A stretch of DNA of 64,000 nt from Acinetobacter venetianus RAG-1 = CIP 110063 (GTDB taxonomy: Bacteria > Pseudomonadota > Gammaproteobacteria > Pseudomonadales > Moraxellaceae), in NCBI RefSeq assembly GCF_000368585.1, contig NZ_KB849558.1, positions 600,722-664,721 on the forward strand, in the 5' to 3' direction. The position numbers were made by a program, and so were the translations under genes. Position 1 is the stretch's first letter. The number at the start of each line of letters is the position of its first letter. Shown here piece by piece: positions 53,966-63,368 of this stretch. Under the pieces are notes generated by a model that was not told the origin of the DNA, did not search any database, and saw only the letters and a program-made list of their open reading frames with translations.

Positions 53966-55021
53966 TTAATGATGTAACTGTGGGCCAAGAAATTCAAATG
54001 GTTTTGATGCTTTAAATTGATCAGTCGCATCACCAGCAAATGTATTTTGTTGATCTTTGCCTAAATCAAGCTTCCGTGTTACACCATCTTTAAAGTTGAT
54101 TTTCTTTAAATCTACCCAAAAAACATTCGGAGATACAGCGGATTCAAAGAAATATAATTGTTGTTTGTGGTCAGCAACTGTTCTCCAACGTGTAGATGAG
54201 ATATTCGGTTCTTCGGCTGTGTTTAAACCAAAAGGGACAGAGGCATTTCGAATTACACTAAATACAGAAGCGAGTGCTTCTTTAGCATTATCATTTTTTG
54301 GAATGGCATTTATGTAGAATGAAGCTCGCGCAAAACGGTCGGCAGCTCTATTCGTACCCGGTAACATGACCGTACCGCCGATTTGCTGCCAATATGTATT
54401 TAACGCGAGTTGTTGGTCAAATATAGGCGAGTTTGTCATTACCTGATATTTTTTATTATGGTGAATGACTTGTTTTCCATTGATGTATTCAATGATCGCG
54501 CTATCACCAGTCTTGTCAGATAGTGATAAATGTAAAGTAGTTAATCGTTGTTCACCTGGTACATTGTCTGTAATGAGGACGAACGGTTCTTTTTCTAAAG
54601 CGGCTACAGCCTCAGAAACTGTCGCATAATTATCAAGAACATATTGCGCCCATGCAGAAATACTGAGTTGAGGTTTATTTGATTTTTTTGCGTCAGGGTA
54701 TTGAGATTCCACTAACCATAATACATTTGCAACTAAACCTGCTTCGTTCATACCATCCGTTGTGGAAAGATCATAACCCGAAGCAATTACGCTGCCGTAT
54801 TTTGATTTCCATTTAAGTGATTTAGGGCCTGCATTACTATCACGATCAACACCACTTGGCATAATCCACAAGTTAGTACCAACATCAACTTTCCAGTCCA
54901 TCGATCGTGCTGTAATAATGTGATTATCATTTCCTAGATAAACAGCACGTGTACAAGCTTGAGCTGTCTGAAGGAAAAGAGAGGAAGCAACAAATGAACA
55001 AAATAATGCTTTTTTTAACAC
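53966..55021 (-). CDS. secreted choloylglycine hydrolase / penicillin V acylase family enzyme
   Basis: 351 residues. After signal peptide MLKKALFCSFVASSLFLQTAQA the mature chain begins with Cys23 in ACTRAVYLGNDNHIITARSMDW, the N-terminal nucleophile motif of this Ntn-hydrolase family (Cys, Arg, Asp positions). Later, GYDLSTTDGMNEAGLVANVLWL and MTNSPIFDQQLALN supply the Asp and Asn of the active site. It is periplasmic or secreted and would cleave linear amide bonds; substrates in Gram-negatives include acyl homoserine lactones and penicillin V. Bile-salt activity is not implied. The neighbour lipoprotein may assist it. Confidence 0.92.
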   Translation of the reverse strand: MLKKALFCSFVASSLFLQTAQACTRAVYLGNDNHIITARSMDWKVDVGTNLWIMPSGVDRDSNAGPKSLKWKSKYGSVIASGYDLSTTDGMNEAGLVANVLWLVESQYPDAKKSNKPQLSISAWAQYVLDNYATVSEAVAALEKEPFVLITDNVPGEQRLTTLHLSLSDKTGDSAIIEYINGKQVIHHNKKYQVMTNSPIFDQQLALNTYWQQIGGTVMLPGTNRAADRFARASFYINAIPKNDNAKEALASVFSVIRNASVPFGLNTAEEPNISSTRWRTVADHKQQLYFFESAVSPNVFWVDLKKINFKDGVTRKLDLGKDQQNTFAGDATDQFKASKPFEFLGPQLHH

Positions 55022-55144
55022 AAGCGTTCTCCGTTATTGTAAATAGAATGGTTTGATGTAATTTATGTTTTTTAAGTTGTTGTAAATGAGTCTATTAAAT
55101 TCGGTATCTTATTCAATAATTAAAATGTAATCGTTGGAAAAATT

Positions 55145-55214
55145 TACTTCTAATATCAGTAGGTCTCGTTATCGCAGTTAAGTAAATTAACCTGAACCAT
55201 TGATATTAGAAGTA
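55145..55214. repeat. spaced 14-bp perfect inverted repeat
   Basis: TACTTCTAATATCA (55145-55158) and TGATATTAGAAGTA (55201-55214) are perfect inverted copies separated by 42 bp. They stand just after the roxA stop codon and ahead of the amidase gene. The loop is too long for a classical terminator and no T run follows. Confidence 0.7.
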
Positions 55215-55226
55215 TTGGTAAATCGT

Positions 55227-56390
55227 TTACTCTTGAGGTGGTAACAACATCACAACAGCATTGTTGAGTAGCATGGCAATGTCTTCTAATACTGCATCGT
55301 CATTGAATGATTCATCTAAAGCGATATTTTCGCCATCAGCGATGCGTTTTAATTGAGCTGCAAACGGTTTTGAAATACAAACGTTTTCACCATTTGCCCA
55401 AAAATCGAAAGAACCATTTTGCATGCGATAAAGTAATCTTGATGCAGGTTCAAGTATTAATTCATAACCCGTACCGATGATTTCACTTAGATCACTTGCT
55501 TCAACTTCTTCTGGTTCGGGAATGTTGTTTGGATAACTCGATTCACTCATGTATGCCATGATGGCAGCATCGAACTCAGGTGCTTTGGTTAGATAATCTA
55601 ATAGCTGTGTTTTTAAATATGAAAATTCGACTTCATTGATTTCGCCAAGATGTGCAGTTTGCTGACGTGCAATATCTGCAAGTGGATTTTTAAGCAAAGT
55701 GTTCTCTGCAAATTTATCACTCACTTGATCAATCATTTCAGATAGGTTTGGCATACGAAAGCCAAATGAGAACGTTAAACAATCATCTTCAGCAACACCA
55801 TAGTGCGATAGCCCTGGTGGTACATAGAGCAAGTCACCTGGGGCAAGAACCTCATCAAATTGAATATCCATTTCTGGCAATAGTTTTAAAGGCTGATCTG
55901 GGATAAATTGAGTTGATTCATCACACATCTGTCCAAGTTGCCAGCGGCGATGACCGTGTCCTTGAACTAAAAAGACGTCATAAAAATCAAAATGCTTACC
56001 AACTGATCCACCTTTAGGTGCATAAGACACCATAATGTCATCACGACGCCATTGGGGAATAAATGGAAATTTTTTCCAAAGTTCTGAAATATCAAACGAG
56101 TAATGATCTACTGCTTGTACAAGTAAAGTCCAAAGATTTGGTAGTTTTTGAAAATCACCCTTAGTGAGAGGTGATGATTTGACATGCCATTCATTTGGGT
56201 TCTTGTTTTTTTGACGAATCAGACGTGCAGTGACATCTTCCTCAAGTGCAAGTTCCTGCACATCTTCAGGTTCTAATAAGCCAATAATTTCAGGCATTGC
56301 ATTGCGAACGAGTAATGGTTTTTTTTGCCAATATTCATTTAAAAATTGTTCTGCGGTAATGCCGCCTAAAACCGCTAAAGATTGAGACAT
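55227..56390 (-). CDS. roxA: ribosomal protein uL16 arginine hydroxylase (cupin)
   Basis: 387 residues (E. coli YcfD/RoxA 373). A JmjC-type 2-oxoglutarate/iron oxygenase: the iron ligands H-x-D are in GKHFDFYDVFLVQ, the distal His in PPGLSHYGVAEDDCLTFSFGFR, and the N-terminal family segment is FLNEYWQKKPLLVRNAMPE. It hydroxylates an arginine of L16. A winged-helix-like C-terminal part follows. It is monocistronic here. Confidence 0.95.
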   Translation of the reverse strand: MSQSLAVLGGITAEQFLNEYWQKKPLLVRNAMPEIIGLLEPEDVQELALEEDVTARLIRQKNKNPNEWHVKSSPLTKGDFQKLPNLWTLLVQAVDHYSFDISELWKKFPFIPQWRRDDIMVSYAPKGGSVGKHFDFYDVFLVQGHGHRRWQLGQMCDESTQFIPDQPLKLLPEMDIQFDEVLAPGDLLYVPPGLSHYGVAEDDCLTFSFGFRMPNLSEMIDQVSDKFAENTLLKNPLADIARQQTAHLGEINEVEFSYLKTQLLDYLTKAPEFDAAIMAYMSESSYPNNIPEPEEVEASDLSEIIGTGYELILEPASRLLYRMQNGSFDFWANGENVCISKPFAAQLKRIADGENIALDESFNDDAVLEDIAMLLNNAVVMLLPPQE

Positions 56391-56589
56391 GGGAAATAAA
56401 CCAACAACATAAAAAATTAGGGGCTATTTTCCCTTGAGTTGCGAACAGGTGCAAGTCTTGCTTGATGTAAGCCTGCTGAGCAATTGTCCTTGAACTAATC
56501 GAATGTATTTAATCTTGATCAATTAAACATGTATTCATTTACAGCTCTTTCTAAAAAACAGTATGCTTAAGCTGCAATAAGGAGCATAC

Positions 56590-58578
56590 ATGTATCAAGT
56601 ACTTGCAAGAAAATACAGACCACGTAATTTCAATGAGTTAGTGGGGCAAAACCATGTTTCTCGTGCTTTAACGAGTGCATTAGAACGTGGTCGTTTGCAT
56701 CATGCTTACTTATTTACAGGAACGCGTGGTGTCGGTAAAACGACGATTGCTCGTATCTTAGCCAAGTGTTTGAACTGTGAGACAGGTGTAACTTCAACAC
56801 CATGTGAAGTTTGTGCAACCTGTAAAGCCGTGAATGAAGGTCGTTTTATTGATCTTATCGAGATTGATGCGGCATCGCGTACCAAGGTAGAAGATACGCG
56901 TGAGTTACTTGATAATGTTCCATATGCTCCGACTCAAGGTCGCTTCAAAGTTTATTTGATCGATGAAGTGCACATGCTTTCAACGCATTCATTTAATGCC
57001 TTATTGAAAACATTAGAAGAACCACCTGAACATGTAAAATTCTTATTTGCGACAACTGATCCTCAGAAGTTACCGATTACGGTGATTTCTCGTTGTTTGC
57101 AATTTACACTACGTCCTTTGGCGGTAGATGAAATTACCGAACATTTAACAGCGATCTTAAATAAAGAACACATTGAGGCAGATCAAGATGCCATTTGGCA
57201 AATTGCAGAATCGGCACAAGGGTCGCTGCGTGATGCACTGTCACTGACGGATCAAGCGATTGCTTATGGTAAGGGCGCAGTACACCATCAAGATGTCAAA
57301 GATATGTTAGGTCTGATTGATCGAACGATTATCTATGACTTGATTCTCGCGATTCATCAAAATCAGCAAGCACGAGTGAGTCAGCTGCTTTTGCAATTTA
57401 GACAGCAAGCTTTAGATGTATCTTTAGTTTTGGATCAATTAGTTTCGACGCTTCATGAGTTGGCATTGTTGCAGTACCTACCTGATTTAGCGCTTAAATA
57501 TAGTGAAGAAATCAATCAAAAAATCCTACAGCTTTCGAAGCTTGTTTCTGCACAAGACCTACAACTGTATTATCAAATCGCTTGCAAAGGGCGTGCTGAT
57601 TTGCAATTAGCGGTCACCCAAGAGCAGGGTTTCGAGATGTGTGTTTTACGGATGCTTGCGTTTAGGCCTATGCATTCAAATGAGGTGACTGTTCAGGCGG
57701 CATCTGTAGTGCAGATACTTGAACAGCAAAATCAGCAGGTTGCTTCAGATGTAAGTCAAGAAAAACAGTTTGCAGCACCTGTAGAAGTGGCTAGTGTTGA
57801 ACCTGAACCTGAACCTGAACCTGAACCTGAACCTGAACCTGAACCTGAACCTGAACCTGCTCTGCAAGATCAAGATAGCCATCTCATGGTTTTCGATGCG
57901 GAAGGTGGCCAGCTTATTGGTTTAGAGCAGGCTGAAGCGCAAACAGTAAGTTTTGATATCACTCAGTCAGATAATGTACTCGTTTTCCCTGTTGAGGAAA
58001 ATTCTCAGCAAGTTGTGCAGGACGATGCAACGAATCAATTAGTCGATCAGTCAGAAGCTGCGATGCTTTCTGAACCTGAAATCGTTGAACCGCTTCTAGA
58101 AAAGGCTGTGGAACAGGTTGCATCATCGCAACAGCAAGATGTTGAGATAAATAACTTAATGCCACAAGATATTTTGAAGCTTCCAGTGCAGGTGTTAGAA
58201 GGTGAGTGGAATTTAGAAAAGTGGGAATATTGGTTTAGAAATAGTGAACTTTCGCCAGCTGTTCAAGAGTTAGCCCAACATGGTGTGATGACAGGACAGA
58301 TTGATGGCGCATCTGTATTTCATATTCCGCAAGAATATGAGGGAATGTTGACTCAGTTACAACATGCTTTAGAAAGTGCTTTGAAAGAAAATTGGATCAA
58401 TACTCAATTTTCGGTGAAGTATGGGCAAGTTGATTCCACGACACCATTTGCGATGCAGGCTGTACGTAAGGAAAAAGCATTTAATCGAGCAGTGAATTTG
58501 TTACAACAAGAACCAACATTGAAAGGTTTGATTGAAACCTTTGATGCGGAATTACAGAATATTCAGTTAAAACCCTAA
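56590..58578 (+). CDS. dnaX: DNA polymerase III subunit tau/gamma
   Basis: 662 residues. Clamp-loader AAA+ ATPase: Walker A GTRGVGKTT (44-52), zinc-binding CLNCETG...TPCEVCATC, Walker B LIDEVHML, sensor 1 FATTDPQKLP, and SRC. The tau-specific C-terminal domain (about 530-662) contacts polymerase alpha. A spacer contains ten Glu-Pro pairs (residues 404-423) from a hexamer DNA array. I see no A-AAA-AAG slippery heptamer near the domain border, so gamma is not made by the E. coli type of frameshift, if at all. AAGGAG precedes the ATG. Confidence 0.97.
   Translation: MYQVLARKYRPRNFNELVGQNHVSRALTSALERGRLHHAYLFTGTRGVGKTTIARILAKCLNCETGVTSTPCEVCATCKAVNEGRFIDLIEIDAASRTKVEDTRELLDNVPYAPTQGRFKVYLIDEVHMLSTHSFNALLKTLEEPPEHVKFLFATTDPQKLPITVISRCLQFTLRPLAVDEITEHLTAILNKEHIEADQDAIWQIAESAQGSLRDALSLTDQAIAYGKGAVHHQDVKDMLGLIDRTIIYDLILAIHQNQQARVSQLLLQFRQQALDVSLVLDQLVSTLHELALLQYLPDLALKYSEEINQKILQLSKLVSAQDLQLYYQIACKGRADLQLAVTQEQGFEMCVLRMLAFRPMHSNEVTVQAASVVQILEQQNQQVASDVSQEKQFAAPVEVASVEPEPEPEPEPEPEPEPEPEPALQDQDSHLMVFDAEGGQLIGLEQAEAQTVSFDITQSDNVLVFPVEENSQQVVQDDATNQLVDQSEAAMLSEPEIVEPLLEKAVEQVASSQQQDVEINNLMPQDILKLPVQVLEGEWNLEKWEYWFRNSELSPAVQELAQHGVMTGQIDGASVFHIPQEYEGMLTQLQHALESALKENWINTQFSVKYGQVDSTTPFAMQAVRKEKAFNRAVNLLQQEPTLKGLIETFDAELQNIQLKP
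57799..57858 (+). repeat. GAACCT hexamer array inside dnaX
   Basis: Ten perfect tandem copies of GAACCT (60 bp) encode (Glu-Pro)10 in the linker between the clamp-loader and polymerase-binding parts. Copy-number changes keep the frame. Confidence 0.97.
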
Positions 58579-58584
58579 GCCAAA

Positions 58585-58615
58585 AGCAAAGGTGAAATCG
58601 TAATTTCCCTTTGCT
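58585..58615. terminator. hairpin between dnaX and the thioesterase gene
   Basis: AGCAAAGG(t)GAAAT / ATTTCCCTTTGCT around CGTA, between convergent genes. Neither side has a long T run, so its terminator strength is doubtful. Confidence 0.5.
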
Positions 58616-58625
58616 CCATATATGC

Positions 58626-59066
58626 TTATTGCGCTAATAAGTAGTTTGTAAGCACATCACGCATTTCTTGAGGAATCGCGGTGCTCTTTCGATTCTCACG
58701 ATCTACAAAGACATGCACAAAATGACCTTGCGCAGCGGCTTGAGTTTGTCCTTGCTTAAAAATAGCGAGTTCATAACGAAGTGATGAATTGCCAACTTTT
58801 CCAATCGCTACACCCACTTCAATCATTTCTGGAAAAGATAGCTCTTGTAGAAAACTACAAGCAGAATCGACGACAAGCCCGATAATTTCACTGTGATGAA
58901 TATCGAAGCCTGTTTTTTGAATCAGCAATGAATTAGCGGCGGTATCAAAATAGCTGTAGTAAGTGACATTATTGACATGACCATATATATCATTGTCAGC
59001 CCAGCGAGTTTGAATTGGAAAAAAGAACTTAAATTGTTCACGCGTTTTTAAAATAGGTTTACTCAT
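58626..59066 (-). CDS. 4-hydroxybenzoyl-CoA-type thioesterase
   Basis: 146 residues. Hot-dog thioesterase of the 4HBT type: TRWADNDIYGHVNNVTYYSYFDTAAN contains the catalytic Asp and the GHVNN motif. SLRYELAIFKQGQTQAAAQGHFVHVFVDRENRK completes the fold. It would hydrolyse acyl-CoA; substrate unknown. ATG overlaps the stop of the alcohol-dehydrogenase gene (ATGA, 59063-59066), so the two are translationally coupled. Confidence 0.92.
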   Translation of the reverse strand: MSKPILKTREQFKFFFPIQTRWADNDIYGHVNNVTYYSYFDTAANSLLIQKTGFDIHHSEIIGLVVDSACSFLQELSFPEMIEVGVAIGKVGNSSLRYELAIFKQGQTQAAAQGHFVHVFVDRENRKSTAIPQEMRDVLTNYLLAQ

Positions 59067-60223
59067 GCGTAAATCGCCTGATAAATGTTGAAAGCGTCCT
59101 GTTCTGTCATTTCTCTTGGATTGTTCTGCAATAGTCGAGTCTGTAACATTGCATCTTTTGCGAGTTGTGGAAGTTTAGCTTCAGGTACATCGAGCGCTTT
59201 TAATTTCAAAGTTAGACCACTTTGATCGAGATGATTTTGCATATGATCAATGAATAGATCGCAGAGGCCATCTGTGCATCCAGTACTCCTTGGATCCATG
59301 AGTTGCATCAATTCAGCATAGTATTGCTTTGCCTTTGGTGCATTAAATTTTAAAACTTCAACCAGCACTAATGCATTGGTATGACCGTGCGAAAGATGAA
59401 AATGCCCGCCTAGAGGATACGCAAGGGCATGTACTGCACCAACAGGTGCATTTGCAAAAGCTTGTCCTGCCAACATTGAACCCATCAACATATTTTGACG
59501 AGCTTCAAGATCACTTCCATCTTTTAAGACTTTTGTTAAGTTGTTGTTGAGTAGTTTTAAAGCATTCTTCGCCAGCATATCAGCATAAAAGTTCTTTTTA
59601 ATATTTGAGGTATAAGCTTCAATTGCATGTACCATTGCATCAATCCCTGTTGCTGCGGTGATATGCGCTGGTAAGCCTTGGGTAAAAGTTGCATCTAAAA
59701 TAGCGACATCCGCATATAAAACAGGTGAAACAACGCCCATTTTGGTTGTTGCGCCAGTTGTGACAATTGAGATGGGTGTTACTTCTGAACCTGTTCCTGC
59801 TGTTGTTGGAATCAGCAAAAGAGGCAAACGTGGTGCTTTAGCTTGGTTTACGCCGTAAATATCAGTTAAAGCTTGCTGTTGTTGTGGGTGCGCGAGGAGG
59901 GCGATGATTTTCGCAACGTCCATAGAGCTACCACCACCAAAGCCAATAATGACATCAATTTTTTCTTGTTTCGCAAAATCGACTGCTTCTAAAACAATAT
60001 GTTCTGGCGGATCGGCTTGAATATCTGAGTAAATAATATGTTCAAGAGCAATTTGATTCAAAATATCAACAATTGGCCAGTGAAGTTGATGTTGAATCAT
60101 GCCTGCATCAGTCACGATCAGGGCTTTATGATAGTTTTGTTGAGTTAAAATATTTTTAAGTTCTTGTATGGAACCTAGCCCCGAGATGATATTGGGAACA
60201 GTTTGAAATTGAAATGGGTTCAT
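59063..60223 (-). CDS. iron-containing alcohol dehydrogenase
   Basis: 386 residues. Group III Fe-ADH: NAD-binding GFGGGSSMDVAKIIALL, PTTAGTGSEVTPISIVT, and metal-site segments DAMVHAIEAYTS and HALAYPLGGHFHLSHGHTNALVL (Asp and three His ligands). Family members oxidise short or medium alcohols such as butanol or ethylene-glycol type substrates. No partner enzyme tells the substrate, but the coupled thioesterase suggests a fatty-acid or CoA-linked route. Confidence 0.93.
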   Translation of the reverse strand: MNPFQFQTVPNIISGLGSIQELKNILTQQNYHKALIVTDAGMIQHQLHWPIVDILNQIALEHIIYSDIQADPPEHIVLEAVDFAKQEKIDVIIGFGGGSSMDVAKIIALLAHPQQQQALTDIYGVNQAKAPRLPLLLIPTTAGTGSEVTPISIVTTGATTKMGVVSPVLYADVAILDATFTQGLPAHITAATGIDAMVHAIEAYTSNIKKNFYADMLAKNALKLLNNNLTKVLKDGSDLEARQNMLMGSMLAGQAFANAPVGAVHALAYPLGGHFHLSHGHTNALVLVEVLKFNAPKAKQYYAELMQLMDPRSTGCTDGLCDLFIDHMQNHLDQSGLTLKLKALDVPEAKLPQLAKDAMLQTRLLQNNPREMTEQDAFNIYQAIYA

Positions 60224-60264
60224 ACATACATCCTTATGTTTTGAATTTGTTCACACTTTATATT

Positions 60265-60532
60265 TAGGGTCTGTTGATATTTCAACCATGCATTGCGTTA
60301 TAGGCTAAAACGACATAAACAAGGCGTGAAATGCAGGCAATGGCGACCCCCTTGTCAAGTTTCATAACGCAGTTTAGGGAGGTTTTAGCCATAACCCTAT
60401 GGGACAGGGACATTTTTGCCGCTACTGCGTTATGTCTTATTGACTTAGAATGACTAAGTTGTATAAGTCATGCCTTGTATCGTCTAAAAATGTCCTCTGT
60501 CGCAAGCATCTGTGAAATGTCAACAGACCCTA
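60265..60532. mobile_element. MITE-like element with TA duplication
   Basis: About 264 bp between inverted termini GGGTCTGTTGATATTTCA (60267-60284) and TGAAATGTCAACAGACCC (60513-60530), 17 of 18 bases matching. TA flanks each side (60265-60266 and 60531-60532), the duplication made by IS630/Tc1-type transposases. No ORF inside. The interior folds strongly, for example GACAGGGACATTTTT (60403-60417) with its complement at 60486-60501. It lies between the Fe-ADH gene and the phosphatase gene. Confidence 0.85.
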
Positions 60533-60551
60533 ATCAATTACATCATGAGAT

Positions 60552-60571
60552 AAAATGTTAACAAACCCTAA
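60552..60571. mobile_element. degenerate second end of the same repeat
   Basis: AAAATGTTAACAAACCCTAA matches the right end of the neighbouring element at 17 of 20 positions in the same orientation. It may be a relic of an older copy. Confidence 0.6.
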
Positions 60572-60665
60572 TAAATACAACATTTTTATATGAAGTGACT
60601 ATAGGTTTCATTGTGCAAATAACTTAACATAAGACGCTGTAAAAAAGTGTAGATTTGAGGTGAAT

Positions 60666-61181
60666 ATGCCATCCAAAACGCCATATAAGGTGTTGTGTGT
60701 TTGTTTGGGAAATATCTGTCGTTCTCCTACGGCTGAGGCCATTCTTAAACATTATTGTGATGCGCATGGTTTAGATGTAATCGTAGATTCGGCAGGTACA
60801 AGTAATTATCACCCGAACAAAGCACCTGATATTCGTAGTCAAAAACATGCTGCGCAACGTGGTTATGACCTTTCCGCATTGCGCGCAAGACAAATCACCA
60901 TCACGGATTTTACTGAGTTTGATCTCATCCTTGCGATGGATCATGAAAACTTTGATGATATTCAGACTTTATTACGAAAAGCAATTCATCAATATGGTAC
61001 ACATCAAATCCGAGCGAAAATCGCTTTGATGAGTGAACATGATCCAAACTTTAAGCTACAAGCTATTCCTGATCCATATTATGGTGGTGCTGATGGATTT
61101 GATCGGGTACTTGATCAGTGCGAGTCAAGCAGTCAAGCATGGGTTGAAGTTTTTAAACAACATATGAATGTAGGGCAATAG
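60666..61181 (+). CDS. low-molecular-weight protein-tyrosine phosphatase
   Basis: 171 residues from ATG 60666 (TGAGGTG, about 6 bases upstream); GTG 60660 is in frame but overlaps that site. P-loop CLGNICRS (C-x5-R-S) near the N-terminus and the acid loop [17 protein letters not shown]. It dephosphorylates tyrosine; in Acinetobacter capsule loci the related Wzb acts on Wzc, but no capsule genes are here, so this is probably the housekeeping paralogue. It is 13 bp before murB. Confidence 0.94.
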   Translation: MPSKTPYKVLCVCLGNICRSPTAEAILKHYCDAHGLDVIVDSAGTSNYHPNKAPDIRSQKHAAQRGYDLSALRARQITITDFTEFDLILAMDHENFDDIQTLLRKAIHQYGTHQIRAKIALMSEHDPNFKLQAIPDPYYGGADGFDRVLDQCESSSQAWVEVFKQHMNVGQ

Positions 61182-61194
61182 GATTCTATTTAAC

Positions 61195-62229
61195 ATGCAT
61201 GTACAGCAGCAGGTTCAGCTTAAACACTTAAATACTTTAAATCTTAATGCCATCGCCTCACATTATATTGAGATTAACGATTCAAATGATGTTGTTGATG
61301 CTTTAGCCTTCGCAGAACAAAAGGCTTTGAACGTCCTAGTGCTCTCAGGTGGCAGTAATGTGTTATTGCCACAACATATTCATGCTTTAGTTCTGCATCT
61401 CAATATTCATGGTATTGATGTGATTGATGAAGATGAGCGTAATGTGACTGTTCAAGTGGGTGCAGGTCAGGTATGGCATGATTTTGTCTTGCATAGTACG
61501 AAGCAGAATTGGTTTGGTTTACAAAATCTTGCGTTGATTCCTGGTTTGGTCGGTGCATCACCTGTACAAAATATTGGTGCCTATGGTGTCGAAGCAGGCG
61601 AATTTATTGAATCAGTACAAGTATATGATCGCGAGTTAAAACAATTTAGCTCGATTGGTGCGGCAGATTGCCATTTTTCTTATCGTCACAGTATTTTCAA
61701 AGATCATCCGAATCGCTACATCATTGTTGCTGTGACTTTTAAATTATTAAAACAGCCAGATTTGAAGTTGAATTATGGTGACTTAAAACAAGCTGTGGGT
61801 GATGTCCTTACCGCTGAAAATTTGCAGAATCAAGTCATTCATATCCGACAGAGCAAACTTCCAGATCCTAAGGAATTTCCAAATGTCGGGAGTTTCTTTA
61901 AAAATCCAATTGTTACGCAAAGTGACTTTGACAAAATTGCACAACAATTCCCAAACATTCCTCATTATCCACAACCAAATAGCAATGTTAAAGTGGCTGC
62001 TGGTTGGCTGATTGACCAAACTGGATGGAAAGGTAAACAGTTGGGTTCTGTAGGTATGTTTCATAAGCAAGCATTGGTTTTAGTCAATTATGCTGATGCT
62101 ACACTGAATGATGTTCGAAATACCTATCAAGCTGTACAAAGTGATGTAAAACAAAAGTTTAGTATTCGTTTAGAGCCTGAACCTGTGTTATATAATGAGC
62201 AGGGTTTAATTCAAGCTCATGGTGAATGA
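61195..62229 (+). CDS. murB: UDP-N-acetylenolpyruvoylglucosamine reductase
   Basis: 344 residues. FAD-dependent step two of peptidoglycan precursor synthesis. FAD-binding [12 protein letters not shown] and [34 protein letters not shown], catalytic [11 protein letters not shown] with the Ser, and [13 protein letters not shown]; the C-terminal segment ends RLEPEPVLY. It has the type I domain layout (E. coli like, 342). Stop codon is next to the DUF218 gene. Confidence 0.97.
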   Translation: MHVQQQVQLKHLNTLNLNAIASHYIEINDSNDVVDALAFAEQKALNVLVLSGGSNVLLPQHIHALVLHLNIHGIDVIDEDERNVTVQVGAGQVWHDFVLHSTKQNWFGLQNLALIPGLVGASPVQNIGAYGVEAGEFIESVQVYDRELKQFSSIGAADCHFSYRHSIFKDHPNRYIIVAVTFKLLKQPDLKLNYGDLKQAVGDVLTAENLQNQVIHIRQSKLPDPKEFPNVGSFFKNPIVTQSDFDKIAQQFPNIPHYPQPNSNVKVAAGWLIDQTGWKGKQLGSVGMFHKQALVLVNYADATLNDVRNTYQAVQSDVKQKFSIRLEPEPVLYNEQGLIQAHGE

Positions 62230-62237
62230 GGAGATTT

Positions 62238-63368
62238 ATGGCTAAAGTACATTGGATGGTCAGTTTAGTACGAGTAATTACAATTTTATTCGTACTTTTA
62301 GGCTGTTTTGTGCTTTTTTTATATTCACCATTTTACTCACAGTTTGTCGTGAAAGGGTTGAATTATTTTGTCCCTGTAGATGTCAATGAAGTTGCTGCTG
62401 AAAGCCAAAAATCGGCAGCACTAAGTGAACATGAGACCTTAGAACCTGGTTCAGATCTTTGGATTGCACGTCAAGCTTATCTCAAATTGATGGAAAAAAC
62501 CTTTCAGTCAGAGAAACCAGAAGATTTAAGATTGATACAAGCTCGTTATAAGTTGCTACAGGAGCTTATTAACGAAGAGCAAGAAAAAGAGAATGAAGAA
62601 GCTGAAAAGCTTAATATTCCGATGATCAATCAACAAGCTGAACAGGACCAAGAAAGCTCAGCGGTAGCAGCAAGTACACCACTTGATTTTTTAAAGTGGA
62701 ATACACCAGACAATCAGGCTTTGATGGAAAAGTATGTTTCTTTTTTAGAAACATTTCCAATCGAACTACCTGTTGAAGATGCTGAAAAAGATGAAACCAA
62801 TAAAGATTTAGTCGAAATCAAAAAAAATAAAGATGGTGTAATCGAGACCAATAGCTCATCTAAGCCTTATGCAATTGTTGTGTTGGGTGGTGGTTTAACA
62901 CTCGGTGCAAATGGTAAAGACATCGTAGTAAATAATTACACTCGGTTGCGCTTAGAAAAAACACTTGAAGTTGAAGAAAAATATGATTTACCGATTGTGC
63001 TGAGTGGGGTCGAAGCACCATATATGCAGGCGTGGTTAAAAGAGCGTGGAATAGAGGCGAAATTACTTGAAAATCGAAGCATGAATACCTGCGAAAACTC
63101 AAGATTTAGTTCTTTATTACTTCAGAAAAAAGGTGGTGCACCAACAGTAATCTTGATTACCGATGAATATCACATGCCTCGTACCCGTCGTTTATTTGCA
63201 TTGAATGGAATAGAAACGGTGCCTGTAATCGCACCAATGCCAACGACTTTAACTCAATGGCGTCCAAGTGAGCAAAACTATGATCATAGTCGTCGTGCGA
63301 ACTATGAAATGCTCGCAACGATTCGTGATATGTTGTTTGGATCAAGTGATTGTCGGGAGGTACCATAA
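62238..63368 (+). CDS. DUF218 (ElyC/SanA/YdcF-like) envelope protein
   Basis: 376 residues from ATG 62238 (AGGAG just upstream); ATG 62226 overlaps the murB stop (ATGA) but has no site. One N-terminal membrane helix (LVRVITILFVLLGCFVLFLYSPF), an acidic, Gln/Glu-rich linker (EEQEKENEEAEKL), and the DUF218 domain: YAIVVLGGGLTLGANGK, LPIVLSGVEAPYMQAWLKERGIEAKLLENRSMNTCENSRFS and VILITDEYHMPRTRRLFALNGI. E. coli ElyC and SanA act in envelope assembly. Its place after murB fits a wall-related role. Confidence 0.92.
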   Translation: MAKVHWMVSLVRVITILFVLLGCFVLFLYSPFYSQFVVKGLNYFVPVDVNEVAAESQKSAALSEHETLEPGSDLWIARQAYLKLMEKTFQSEKPEDLRLIQARYKLLQELINEEQEKENEEAEKLNIPMINQQAEQDQESSAVAASTPLDFLKWNTPDNQALMEKYVSFLETFPIELPVEDAEKDETNKDLVEIKKNKDGVIETNSSSKPYAIVVLGGGLTLGANGKDIVVNNYTRLRLEKTLEVEEKYDLPIVLSGVEAPYMQAWLKERGIEAKLLENRSMNTCENSRFSSLLLQKKGGAPTVILITDEYHMPRTRRLFALNGIETVPVIAPMPTTLTQWRPSEQNYDHSRRANYEMLATIRDMLFGSSDCREVP

